Of a DNA stretch of 64,000 bases, positions 52,301 through 60,329 are shown piece by piece. The stretch lies in contig CACZBW010000007.1 in the NCBI GenBank assembly GCA_902779575.1, positions 1 through 64,000 on the forward strand. The letters are read 5' to 3'. Below the pieces are notes generated by a model, which worked only from the letters and a program-made list of their open reading frames with translations, was not told the DNA's origin and made no database searches. This stretch comes from an uncultured Lachnospiraceae bacterium (GTDB lineage Bacteria; Bacillota; Clostridia; Lachnospirales; Lachnospiraceae). The translations under genes were made by a program, and so were the position numbers. Numbering within the stretch: the stretch's first letter is position 1; each line of letters starts with the position of its first letter.

Positions 52301-52369
52301 TCCAGTGATAATGTAGTCTATGATGTGGTGGACAGCTACAAGTCTCTGTTGGAGAAGGTCATGAGATAA
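49313..52369 (+). CDS. res: Type III restriction endonuclease subunit (Res)
   Basis: 1018 residues, AAAGGAGGTGGCGTCCCG before the ATG. SF2 helicase: [19 protein letters not shown] (Walker A), [11 protein letters not shown] (Asp226-Glu227), [13 protein letters not shown], and [20 protein letters not shown] / [13 protein letters not shown]-terminal PD-(D/E)XK nuclease: [11 protein letters not shown] (Asp950) and FVAETKGS (Glu968, Lys970). With Mod it cuts unmodified DNA after ATP-driven movement. All motifs look intact. Confidence 0.94.
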   Translation: [1018 protein letters not shown]

Positions 52370-52391
52370 GATGAAATGGGAAGGAGTATTC

Positions 52392-52697
52392 ATGATGGAA
52401 GTGTTTTATAAAGGGCGAAAGCATAGAACAATGGCGTTTGGCGATTTTGATGTGTCAAATGGCTCGTTGACTGTAAAGAAAGGATCTATAGTGTCAGAAG
52501 AAGTAGCGACATTTAAAGGTGATACTGTAGTTTTAGAATTGAGAAAAAAGTATATCGATGAAAAAGGTGTTCTGACTCAAGACATTATGTTTGGGAGTGC
52601 TTCTGCGGCAGCATCTTTTGTTGCAGGATACAGTGCCAACGGACTGTTGGCATGGCATGTGGACAAACACGTAACGCTGAAAGACGCATTAAAGTAA
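52392..52697 (+). CDS. DUF4357 protein
   Basis: 101 residues from ATG 52392 (GGAAGGAGTATTC upstream; an in-frame ATG at 52371 overlaps the end of Res). The C-terminal part has the DUF4357 pattern IMFGSASAAASFVAGYSANG plus W. DUF4357 domains are often attached to nucleases or restriction proteins and may read DNA or a modified base. Here it is free-standing between Res and GmrSD-like genes. Confidence 0.75.
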   Translation: MMEVFYKGRKHRTMAFGDFDVSNGSLTVKKGSIVSEEVATFKGDTVVLELRKKYIDEKGVLTQDIMFGSASAAASFVAGYSANGLLAWHVDKHVTLKDALK

Positions 52698-52713
52698 CGA
52701 GCTGGAGGTAAAA

Positions 52714-54462
52714 ATGTCCAAGTTAAATATTGATCAGAAAAGTGTAAGGGCTCTTTTCAGCGAGAAAAAGTCTGATTTTCTGATTCCAGATTATCAGAGG
52801 CCATATGCATGGGGAGAAAAGGAATGCCAAACCCTCTGGGACGATCTCTTTCTATTCGCCTTCCCGGATAATGACTGCGATAAGTTTAACAGTGAAAGCG
52901 ACGAGTATTTCCTTGGACCGATTGTCACCTTCAAGAATGATGATGGTAAGATGGAAATCATCGATGGTCAGCAGCGTCTTACCACGCTGATGCTCTTGCT
53001 GCGTGCCTTCTATGACAAGTACGGCAGCATGAAAAATGATAAGGCCGTCAAGACCAGCAAGTTCATCGAACAGTGCATCTGGAAGACCGATGAGTTTGGT
53101 GACCCGGATAAGTCCGCCCTGAAGATTGATTCCGAGGTGGCAACGGATAAGGAAAAGGGAGAGTTCCTCAGCATCCTGAAGACTGGCATCGTTACCGATG
53201 CCGAAAAGAGCAGCTACGCTTCTAACTATCGCTTCTTCCAGCGGAAAATCGTGGAATTCCTGAACACCTACCCGGACTGGTTCTCCTTTTTCCCGATTCG
53301 GATTATGAACAACTGCATCCTGCTTCCGATTGAAGCAGAGTCACAGGATACAGCGCTACGCATCTTCTCCACGCTGAATGACAGAGGTAAACCGTTGTCA
53401 GATGCGGATATTTTCAAGGCGCAGTTTTACAAATATTACTCGCTTAAGGGTGAGAAAGAAACCTTTATTGAGAAGTGGAAGGATCTGGAGGTTCTTTGCG
53501 ATTCTATATTCCATCCGATCACAGGTACACCGATGGACGAGGTATTTACCAGGTACATGTATTTCGAGCGTGCCAAACAGGGCATCAAGTCTTCAACAAC
53601 AGAGGCTCTGCGTAAATTCTACGAGAAGAATGCCTATGTGTTACTGAAGAACGACCAGACATTTGAAAACTTGATTGACCTCGCAAACTTCTGGAATGAT
53701 GTCCAGAATCAGAGTGTGGACCGGTTCACAGACAGAATTCTCCGGAGACTGTTTGTTCTCAATTACGCGCCTAACGGCATGTGGACCTACTTCGTCTCCG
53801 TATACTACATGGCAAACAAAGACGATCAGGGCATGCTGGAAGAAGAATCCTTCTATCAGTTCCTGAACAAAATCACTGCTTTCATCTGGGCTTATGCCGT
53901 AACGAATCCCGGTGTGAACGCATTGCGAACTCCAATCTTCGCGGAGATGATCAACATCGTAAATGGACAGCCGGTCACCTTCAAGGAATTTCTGTTCAAT
54001 ACACAACAGGTGCAAAATGCCTTCCAGAATTATTCGTTTAGCAACAACCGTGCCATCACCAAGTCTATGTTGACATGGTGGGCATATCAGGATGAAGCGC
54101 AGGTTTTGCTTCCTCTGGAAAGTGTACTCGAGATCGAGCATATCTATGCTCGCAATCGGTATGATAAAGAACACTCGCTGACGAATCCGAGAAATGTTGA
54201 GGCTCTGGGGAACAAGGCGCTTCTGGAAAAGCGAATCAATATTCGCGCCTCGGACTACCGTTTTGACGACAAGAAGAAATACTATGTGGGCTTTGAGAAT
54301 GCACGGAAGCAGATGAAGGAAGGCACAAAGATCAAAGAACTGACAGATCTCGCCGCGAGTGCATCTGACTTCACCGAGTCGGATATCGCCCAGCGCAACG
54401 CCAAGATGATTTTCGGATTCATCGATTTCATGCATAGCAATGGGCTGCTGAGCGAGGACTGA
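52714..54462 (+). CDS. GmrSD-like DUF262 / DUF1524 (HNH) restriction protein
   Basis: 582 residues, AGCTGGAGGTAAAA before the ATG. N-terminal DUF262: IPDYQRPYAWGEKECQTLWD, FLGPIVTF and the DGQQRLTT motif (84-91), a ParB-like NTPase. C-terminal DUF1524 HNH: EIEHIYARNRYDKEHSLTNP (His476) with NVEALGNKALLEKRINIRAS. Fused forms of GmrS and GmrD cut modified (often glucosylated hydroxymethylcytosine) DNA in type IV systems. It follows the type III operon without a break, so the island may cover both unmodified and modified phage DNA. Confidence 0.88.
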   Translation: MSKLNIDQKSVRALFSEKKSDFLIPDYQRPYAWGEKECQTLWDDLFLFAFPDNDCDKFNSESDEYFLGPIVTFKNDDGKMEIIDGQQRLTTLMLLLRAFYDKYGSMKNDKAVKTSKFIEQCIWKTDEFGDPDKSALKIDSEVATDKEKGEFLSILKTGIVTDAEKSSYASNYRFFQRKIVEFLNTYPDWFSFFPIRIMNNCILLPIEAESQDTALRIFSTLNDRGKPLSDADIFKAQFYKYYSLKGEKETFIEKWKDLEVLCDSIFHPITGTPMDEVFTRYMYFERAKQGIKSSTTEALRKFYEKNAYVLLKNDQTFENLIDLANFWNDVQNQSVDRFTDRILRRLFVLNYAPNGMWTYFVSVYYMANKDDQGMLEEESFYQFLNKITAFIWAYAVTNPGVNALRTPIFAEMINIVNGQPVTFKEFLFNTQQVQNAFQNYSFSNNRAITKSMLTWWAYQDEAQVLLPLESVLEIEHIYARNRYDKEHSLTNPRNVEALGNKALLEKRINIRASDYRFDDKKKYYVGFENARKQMKEGTKIKELTDLAASASDFTESDIAQRNAKMIFGFIDFMHSNGLLSED

Positions 54463-54463
54463 T

Positions 54464-54781
54464 ATGGTCGGAAAGTATAAAGTCATTACCCTTTGTGGCA
54501 GCACTCGATTCAAGGACGCTTTCTTGGAGGCGCAGAAGCGTCTGACACTGGAAGGCAACATAGTGATCAGCGTGGGGCTCTTCGGCCACTCCGGTGACGA
54601 TGAGGTCTGGACCGAGGGGACCAAGGAAATGCTCGATGACATGCATAAACGTAAAATCGATATGGCCGATGAGATCTTCGTGATCAACGTCGGCGGCTAT
54701 ATCGGGTCCAGTACCAGGTCCGAGATCGAGTATGCGACTGCGACCGGGAAACCTGTTAAATATTTGGAGCCGATGACATGA
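54464..54781 (+). CDS. DUF4406 / nucleoside 2-deoxyribosyltransferase-fold protein
   Basis: 105 residues starting 2 bases after the GmrSD-like stop. ITLCGSTRFKDAFLEAQKRL and DDMHKRKIDMADEIFVINVG, YIGSSTRSEIEYATATGKPV form the conserved fold of nucleoside deoxyribosyltransferase relatives. Substrate unknown; members in defence islands may act on nucleotides. The next gene overlaps it by 4 bases. Confidence 0.8.
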   Translation: MVGKYKVITLCGSTRFKDAFLEAQKRLTLEGNIVISVGLFGHSGDDEVWTEGTKEMLDDMHKRKIDMADEIFVINVGGYIGSSTRSEIEYATATGKPVKYLEPMT

Positions 54782-54987
54782 ATCAGAGCTTTGCAGAGTT
54801 GGAGAAGGCCGATTGGGTCTCGCTCACCCATGAGGAAAAGAACAGACTGCTGTTCCTTCGCCAGAAGAAAACGCTGGACATGTTTCTGGAGCGGGGCGCA
54901 ATCTCACAGGCCCAACATGACAAGAGCCTCCATGACCTGATAGAGAAAATGGGCATGAAGGCGGAGGTGGAATCAAATGACGATTGA
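54778..54987 (+). CDS. Small helical protein, unknown
   Basis: 69 residues, ATGA overlap with the upstream gene and 11-base overlap with the downstream one. Opening ELEKADWVSLTHEEKNRLLF and a C-terminal amphipathic helix (HDKSLHDLIEKMGMKAEVE). Such proteins commonly follow DUF4406 genes in Firmicutes. Role unknown. Confidence 0.7.
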   Translation: MNQSFAELEKADWVSLTHEEKNRLLFLRQKKTLDMFLERGAISQAQHDKSLHDLIEKMGMKAEVESNDD

Positions 54988-55522
54988 AACAGAGCGGCTT
55001 GTCCTCAGACCCTTTACGGAAGCCGATGCAGAGGATGTATTTGAATATCTGCATGAACCGGCTGTGAACTGCTTTGCCTGCATGAAGCTTGAGTCACTGG
55101 AAGCCGCCAGAAACGAATTAAAGCAACGGCAGGGTGACGAACTATACCTTGCTATTACTCTGAGGGAAAGCGGCAAAGTGATCGGTGAGATCTTCGCCCA
55201 TCCGGAGGGAAACGACCCGGAAGACGAGAAGATGGACACGTTCAGTCCCTGTTGGATGCTGAACCTGTATTATACCGGCAAGGGTTACGCCTATGAGGCC
55301 GCCCATGCTTATTTCGATTATTTGTTCCATGAAAAAGGTGCGAGACGCATCTACGCCTACACGGAGGATTACAACCTACCCAGTCAGCGGCTTTGCGAAA
55401 AGCTCGGCATGCGCCGGGAAGGCCTATTTATGGAATTTGTCTCCTTCATCAATAATCCGGACGGCACACCGCGTTATGAGAACACGATGGAGTATGCGAT
55501 ATTGAAAAAAGAGTGGAGATAG
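54977..55522 (+). CDS. GNAT acetyltransferase (RimJ/RimL-like)
   Basis: 181 residues. ETERLVLRPFTEADAEDVFE opening, VIGEIFAHPEG, YYTGKGYAYEAAHAYFDYLF (acetyl-CoA binding) and RIYAYTEDYNLPSQRLCEKL, GMRREG are standard for GNAT enzymes of the RimJ/RimL group. It transfers acetyl groups to an amine of an unknown acceptor. It overlaps the small gene before it, ending the soluble-protein part of the run. Confidence 0.88.
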   Translation: MTIETERLVLRPFTEADAEDVFEYLHEPAVNCFACMKLESLEAARNELKQRQGDELYLAITLRESGKVIGEIFAHPEGNDPEDEKMDTFSPCWMLNLYYTGKGYAYEAAHAYFDYLFHEKGARRIYAYTEDYNLPSQRLCEKLGMRREGLFMEFVSFINNPDGTPRYENTMEYAILKKEWR

Positions 55523-55528
55523 GATTAT

Positions 55529-56017
55529 ATGGTACGCTGGGTCAAACTGTTCGGAAATCAATATCTGGGTTTCTGGGTGCTGGGGCTTGTTCTGTTTGCA
55601 CTTCAAGAGCTTCCCTACATGCTGATGCATCTTTTCCATCTGGAAACGAATCCCATTATGAATATGACGGAAACGTCGGTGATACTGGATATCTGCGAAA
55701 AGGTCCTCGGATCGCTGTGTATCGCTCTGATGGTCTTTATCGTTCACAGGGACGCTAAGCTGTTCTCAGTATCAGATGGAAGGGAAAAACTGTTCTTCAC
55801 ACTGGCGATTATTTTGTTGCTGGCGAATTTTGCCGGATGGGCACTGTATTTCACCGGCCATCAGAGCGTTTTCGTGATGCTGTTGTTTATTGTGGCGCTG
55901 CCGCCGCTGTACTATGTGGCAATTGGCATTTGGCGACAGAACACTCCGTTATCGATTTGCGGTGCATTTTTCATTGCGGTACACTTCATGCATGTGCTGG
56001 GGAATCTGAGAGGATAA
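55529..56017 (+). CDS. Multi-span membrane protein, unknown
   Basis: 162 residues with about five hydrophobic segments (GFWVLGLVLFALQELPYMLM; VLGSLCIALMVFIV; LFFTLAIILLLANFAGWALY; VFVMLLFIVALPPLYYVAIG; LSICGAFFIAVHFMHVL). No signal peptide or known motif. It is 7 bases after the acetyltransferase gene and probably chromosomal accessory cargo. Confidence 0.7.
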   Translation: MVRWVKLFGNQYLGFWVLGLVLFALQELPYMLMHLFHLETNPIMNMTETSVILDICEKVLGSLCIALMVFIVHRDAKLFSVSDGREKLFFTLAIILLLANFAGWALYFTGHQSVFVMLLFIVALPPLYYVAIGIWRQNTPLSICGAFFIAVHFMHVLGNLRG

Positions 56018-56038
56018 GACAAGGAGAGTATATTTCAT

Positions 56039-56257
56039 ATGAAAAAGCTGTCAGTATGCTTTTGGGTTTTGGCTGCATTGTTATCTGATATCATGTGTGC
56101 AGTCGTAGCATGGAACTACTGCTCCATGTTATGGGGAATCAAATATGCAGGATACAGTGCTCCGGCATCGACAGCATTTTTGTTGGCTATTCCTTTCGTT
56201 ATTGGAATTGCGATCAGTATAGCTTTGGCGCTGTTCTTCAAAAAGAAGTCAATATAG
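56039..56257 (+). CDS. Small two-span membrane protein, unknown
   Basis: 72 residues with two hydrophobic segments (LSVCFWVLAALLSDIMCAVV, TAFLLAIPFVIGIAISIALA) and a basic end (FFKKKSI). AAGGAGAGTATATTTCAT precedes the ATG. It is the last gene before tandem repeats and a large hairpin. Not recognised. Confidence 0.65.
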   Translation: MKKLSVCFWVLAALLSDIMCAVVAWNYCSMLWGIKYAGYSAPASTAFLLAIPFVIGIAISIALALFFKKKSI

Positions 56258-56280
56258 GCAGGCGACTCCAGTATGCAAGA

Positions 56281-56360
56281 CTACACTTTTTAACGATTTG
56301 CCGCACAATTTAATTATTCCCGCACCTTTTAATTATTCGACCACATTTTAATTATTTGCC
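56281..56360. repeat. Four 20-bp tandem repeats
   Basis: Units at 56281, 56301, 56321 and 56341 share (C)CGCAC--TTTAATTATT(C) with an exact 20-bp period; the first is degenerate. They lie in the 250-bp gap between the defence run and the type I restriction remnant. Exact spacing of two helical turns fits an iteron- or operator-like protein-binding array. Confidence 0.7.
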
Positions 56361-56427
56361 AGTCGACGCTGGATAGGGGGGTAAGTTTCTCCGGCACCGC
56401 ATATGCACAATGACAACTGCATAAAGC

Positions 56428-56490
56428 ATCAAGGGCCTTCACAGCTCTGCCGGATGAACCGGTAGGAACGTGAAAGCCCTTGATTTCTTT
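56428..56490 (+). terminator. Large hairpin terminator closing the defence run
   Basis: ATCAAGGGCCTTCAC (56428-56442) pairs with GTGAAAGCCCTTGAT (56470-56484), with an inner CCGG/CCGG; TTTCTTTATATTT follows. It lies just before the broken start of the hsdM remnant. Confidence 0.65.
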
Positions 56491-56507
56491 ATATTTCCGG
56501 CCTCTGG

Positions 56508-57464
56508 GTGACGGTGGCCGGGAATTTCATTTGTATCAAAGACAGCGTCTTTATAGATCCGGCCTGCGGTACATCGGGCTTCCTGGTGGCAGTCAGCGAT
56601 TATCTGAAAGAAAACCGCAAGCAGGAGGTCTTTTTTAACCGGCAGAACAAAGATCACTATATGAATCACATGTTCCATGGCTATGATATGGACCGTACGA
56701 TGCTGCGAATCGGCGCCATGAACATGATGACCCACGGGGTGGATAATCCCTTTATTGAGTACCGGGACAGTCTGTCGGACCAGAATCCGGACCGGGAGAG
56801 ATATACCCTGATCCTTGCCAATCCGCCCTTCAAGGGCAGCCTGGACGCAGATATTGTTTCCACTGATCTTCTGAAAGTATGCAAGACCAAAAAGACAGAA
56901 CTTTTGTTCCTGGCACTGTTCCTGCGTATGCTCAAAGTCGGCGGACGCTGCGCCTGTATTGTTCCGGACGGTGTGCTCTTTGGCTCATCCACCGCGCACA
57001 AAGCTATCCGAAAAGAACTTATCGAGGGGAACCGCCTGGAGGCCGTGATCTCCATGCCTTCCGGCGTGTTTAAACCTTACGCCGGTGTGTCTACTGCAAT
57101 TTTGATCTTCACGAAGACTGGCCACGGCGGTACAGACAAAGTCTGGTTTTACGATATGAAGGCTGATGGTTACAGTCTGGATGATAAGCGCAGTGAGACG
57201 AAGGAGAATGATATCCCGGATATTATCACAAGGTTCCATGCACTGGAAAACGAACAAGACCGTAAACGTACAGAGCAAAGTTTCTTTGTACCGAAGGATG
57301 AGATTGTTGGAAATGATTATGATCTGTCAATCAATAAGTATAAAGAGACAGAATATGTAGCAGTGGAGTATCCGCCGACCAGCGAAATCATGGCAAAACT
57401 TGATGAGCTGGAACTGGAAATCAGTAGGGAAATGAATGCGCTGCGGGAACTGCTGGGATTGTAA
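56508..57464 (+). pseudogene. hsdM: Type I restriction methylase, N-terminally truncated (hsdM remnant)
   Basis: The frame can only start at a weak GTG (56508) and gives about 318 residues. It enters the family in the middle, at VFIDPACGTSGFLVAVSDYL (SAM motif I), and then continues normally with LILANPPFKGS (NPPF catalytic motif), LFLRMLKVGGRCACIVPDGV and DGYSLDDKRSE. About 150-200 N-terminal residues are missing and are replaced by the sequence behind the large hairpin. It is most likely inactive alone. It is followed 24 bases later by an intact hsdS. Confidence 0.85.
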
Positions 57465-57488
57465 GCTTGTTATTTGTGGGGATGAAAG

Positions 57489-58574
57489 ATGCGACAACTA
57501 CTAAGGAATATAGCGGAGATAGGTGCTGGACAAGGAGCTCCACAAGGCGAGTCGAACTATTGCGATTACGGAATTCCATTTGTAAAGGCAGGTAACCTTC
57601 AAGAATTGACAGCAGGTGGGTCAATTGATGATATTCAGAAGGTCTCAGAGGAAGTTGCAAAGATACACAAGCTGAAGTTATATCCCAAAGGGACAGTGTT
57701 ATTTGCTAAGAGCGGAATGTCTTGTCTGAAAGGATACGTATATACACTTCCACAAGACGCGTACGTTGTTAGTCATTTGGCTTGCATAACCCCTAAAGAA
57801 GATATTTCTGAATACCTGAGATTATATTTCACTTTTCATAGACCCAATCAATTGGTTAAAGACGCCGCTTACCCATCAATTAGTCTTGCTGATATTGGTA
57901 ATCTTGAAATTGACACGAGAGACGAACAAACAAGAGAACACATAATCTTAACCCTTAGGTCAGTTGAAGAAATCATTGCCATCAGAAAGCAAGAACTTTC
58001 CGTCCTTGACGACCTCATCAAAGCCCGATTTGTCGAGATGTTTGGAGATCCAGTGAAAAATGATAAGGGCTTTGATTCAAAGCTTGGATCGGAAGTTTTC
58101 AAGTTATCAAATGGGAGGTTTGTTCCTGAAGGCAAACGCTTTGACAGCGGAATTCCGGTATATGGTGGCAATGGTATTTCATGGTATACGGACGAGTTAT
58201 TATTTGAAAAAGATACAATAGTCGTTGGACGTGTTGGCTTTCAAAGCGGGAATGTGCACCTTGTCGGCGGTCCTTTATGGGTCTCTGATAATGCAATGTA
58301 TATCAGCAGCTTTTACGATGATGGATATGACCTGCAGTTCCTGTCTGCTGTAATGGAACATATTGATTTTACTAGGTTTCAAGACGCAGGTGATCTGAAA
58401 AAGATCACTCAGAAGCCATTTATGCAGATGTTATACATTAAGCCGCCTATTGAAATGCAGCAAGAGTACAATGCCTTCGTCGCTCAGGTCGACAAATCAA
58501 AAGTTGCCGTGCAGGCGGCAGTAGAAAAAGTTCAGCTGCTATTTGACAGTCTGATGCAGCAATATTTTGGATAA
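57489..58574 (+). CDS. hsdS: Type I restriction specificity subunit (HsdS)
   Basis: 361 residues with two target recognition domains. First half: IAEIGAGQGAPQGESNYCDY, PFVKAGNLQEL. Central conserved helix: LRSVEEIIAIRKQELSVLDD, LIKARFVEMFGDPV. Second half: PVYGGNGISWYTDELLFEKD, then the C-terminal helix AQVDKSKVAVQAAVEKVQLL with FDSLMQQYFG. It chooses the DNA site for the HsdM/HsdR complex. Start ATG has only a weak ribosome site (GGGGATGAAAG). Its partner hsdM is truncated. Confidence 0.9.
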   Translation: MRQLLRNIAEIGAGQGAPQGESNYCDYGIPFVKAGNLQELTAGGSIDDIQKVSEEVAKIHKLKLYPKGTVLFAKSGMSCLKGYVYTLPQDAYVVSHLACITPKEDISEYLRLYFTFHRPNQLVKDAAYPSISLADIGNLEIDTRDEQTREHIILTLRSVEEIIAIRKQELSVLDDLIKARFVEMFGDPVKNDKGFDSKLGSEVFKLSNGRFVPEGKRFDSGIPVYGGNGISWYTDELLFEKDTIVVGRVGFQSGNVHLVGGPLWVSDNAMYISSFYDDGYDLQFLSAVMEHIDFTRFQDAGDLKKITQKPFMQMLYIKPPIEMQQEYNAFVAQVDKSKVAVQAAVEKVQLLFDSLMQQYFG

Positions 58575-58633
58575 TTTGTTTGGCTGAAGGCTGGTGCAGG
58601 ACGATGGTATACAACGAAGAGGAGTATATCATC

Positions 58634-59602
58634 ATGGAAGAAAAACTGGTCAACATCCTGAATGAAATGGCAGAGTACTTGAGTGTGCCACAGATGAAGA
58701 AACTACAGGAGGTATTATTAGAAAACCTATCTGATACTACTGCACGGAAAGAAAATATCGAGAATAGCGATTATCTGATGCTTTTTCTGGATGCAAAACG
58801 AATCGAGGGGTGTTCTGAACGTACACTGCAATATTACAGGGTTACGGTGGAACAAATGCTGAATAAGATCAGCACTCCCATCCGCAAAATGACAACTGAC
58901 GAAATCAGAACCTATCTGGTGGAATATCAGCAACGCGGCGGGGTCAGTAAAATGACGATCGACAATATTAGACGTAATATATCAAGTTTCTTTTCCTGGT
59001 TGGAAGAAGAAGATTATATCCTGAAAAGTCCGATGCGGCGTATTCACAAAATCAAAACAAAGAAGGTTGTTAAAGAAGTGATCTCGGATGAGAACATGGA
59101 AAAACTGCGAGATGCCTGTGAAGAAGTACGGGATTTGGCCATGATCGATCTGCTTTATTCAACGGGTATCCGTGTAGGAGAACTGGTCCGGTTGAACATC
59201 GCAGATGTGAATATGGAGCAACGGGAATGTGTTGTGTTTGGCAAAGGAGATAAAGAACGAAGGGTTTATTTCGATGCAAAAGCAAAAATCCATCTAATGG
59301 AGTACCTTGCCTCACGAACCGACAATAATCCGGCGTTGTTTGTATCTTTAGACGGCAGACATAAACGTCTTGGGATCAGTGGAGTCGAGATCCGGTTGAG
59401 GCAATTAGGACGTAAGCTTTCCTTGAATCGAATTCATCCACATAAGTTCAGACGAACTATGGCCACGAGGGCGATAGATAAGGGAATGCCTATAGAACAA
59501 GTACAGAAGATCCTTGGACATTCACAGATTGATACTACGATGCAGTATGCTATTGTGAACCAAAATAATGTCAAGACTTCTCACCAGAGATATATAGCTT
59601 AA
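58634..59602 (+). CDS. Tyrosine recombinase (XerC/D-like) inside the type I locus
   Basis: 322 residues from ATG 58634 (GAGGAG upstream). SAM-like N-domain (ERTLQYYRVTVEQMLNKIST) and catalytic domain: LLYSTGIRVGELVRLNIADV (Arg), KGDKERRVYFDAKA (Lys), HPHKFRRTMATRAID (His-x-x-Arg), LGHSQIDTTMQYA (His, Tyr). Recombinases of this family next to hsdS genes shuffle specificity domains. A silent half hsdS lies 1 kb downstream. Confidence 0.9.
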   Translation: MEEKLVNILNEMAEYLSVPQMKKLQEVLLENLSDTTARKENIENSDYLMLFLDAKRIEGCSERTLQYYRVTVEQMLNKISTPIRKMTTDEIRTYLVEYQQRGGVSKMTIDNIRRNISSFFSWLEEEDYILKSPMRRIHKIKTKKVVKEVISDENMEKLRDACEEVRDLAMIDLLYSTGIRVGELVRLNIADVNMEQRECVVFGKGDKERRVYFDAKAKIHLMEYLASRTDNNPALFVSLDGRHKRLGISGVEIRLRQLGRKLSLNRIHPHKFRRTMATRAIDKGMPIEQVQKILGHSQIDTTMQYAIVNQNNVKTSHQRYIA

Positions 59603-59648
59603 CGGCAATTCCAATTTGTCGAGTGCTTCGACAAAGGAGAACATTAAA

Positions 59649-60175
59649 TGGATAGAAGTGTAAGTATAACGCAAGACATCAATGGACACAGTATTGTTAT
59701 CATAAACGATATACTTTTCAAGAGGAAACGATCGATAAACTGGAATGATGTCGAAGCATACCTTCACAGATATGTGGGAATTCTACGAGATAGCTGCGAT
59801 AGAAGATGTCATTTATATTGAAAATGATTTACCGGATGAATATACAGGGGCAAAGTATACTCGTAGTTTGAAAGGTGCAGCGGCCAAGGCGAAGCAAACG
59901 CAGCACAGGGTATTCCGGAATTGATAGAAATTGCAACTGGAAAGCACTATAGGGAAAATGACGGTGAGAAAAATAAGTGGAATGCTCGATATGGATGGTA
60001 TCATTACGATTCTCGTTTTGCACTTCCGGTATATCATGATGATGGAAAGGTTGGAAGGTATAATGTATTTCATGCATCAATGCTCATAAGACATGATAAT
60101 GATGGTAAACTGTATCTATACGATATACTGGACATAAAAAAAGAAAAAGAAACGAGCAACCCTTTGGAGCCATAA
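59649..60175 (+). pseudogene. Broken phage-type LPD/PBECR-like domain gene
   Basis: Three frames must be joined. Frame 1: MDRSVSITQDINGHSIVIIN to about 59,775; frame 2: FYEIAAIEDVIYIENDLPDE...GAKYTRSLKGAAAKAK; frame 3: NAAQGIPELIEIATGKHYRE...KWNARYGWYHYDSRFALPVY...DGKLYLYDILDIKKEKETSN to 60175. The end resembles C-terminal domains of large polyvalent phage/element proteins (RNase-like PBECR or LPD groups). Two frameshifts make it a pseudogene. Confidence 0.7.
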
Positions 60176-60329
60176 GGCTTTACTAAGCAAAAAACCATTT
60201 CTTTTCTGATAAGAATGTATACTGATGTATTTAATTTGTCAAGATTGATATTTGTGAAGGTAAGAGAATGAAAGAGCCTGAAGGTAATACTCTATTGTTT
60301 TAACGAATGTTCTAAAGCGGTTCCACTGT

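Noticed and set aside
56281..56360. Short CRISPR array
   Set aside because: The whole 20-bp period is repeat with no unique spacers, and there are no cas genes.
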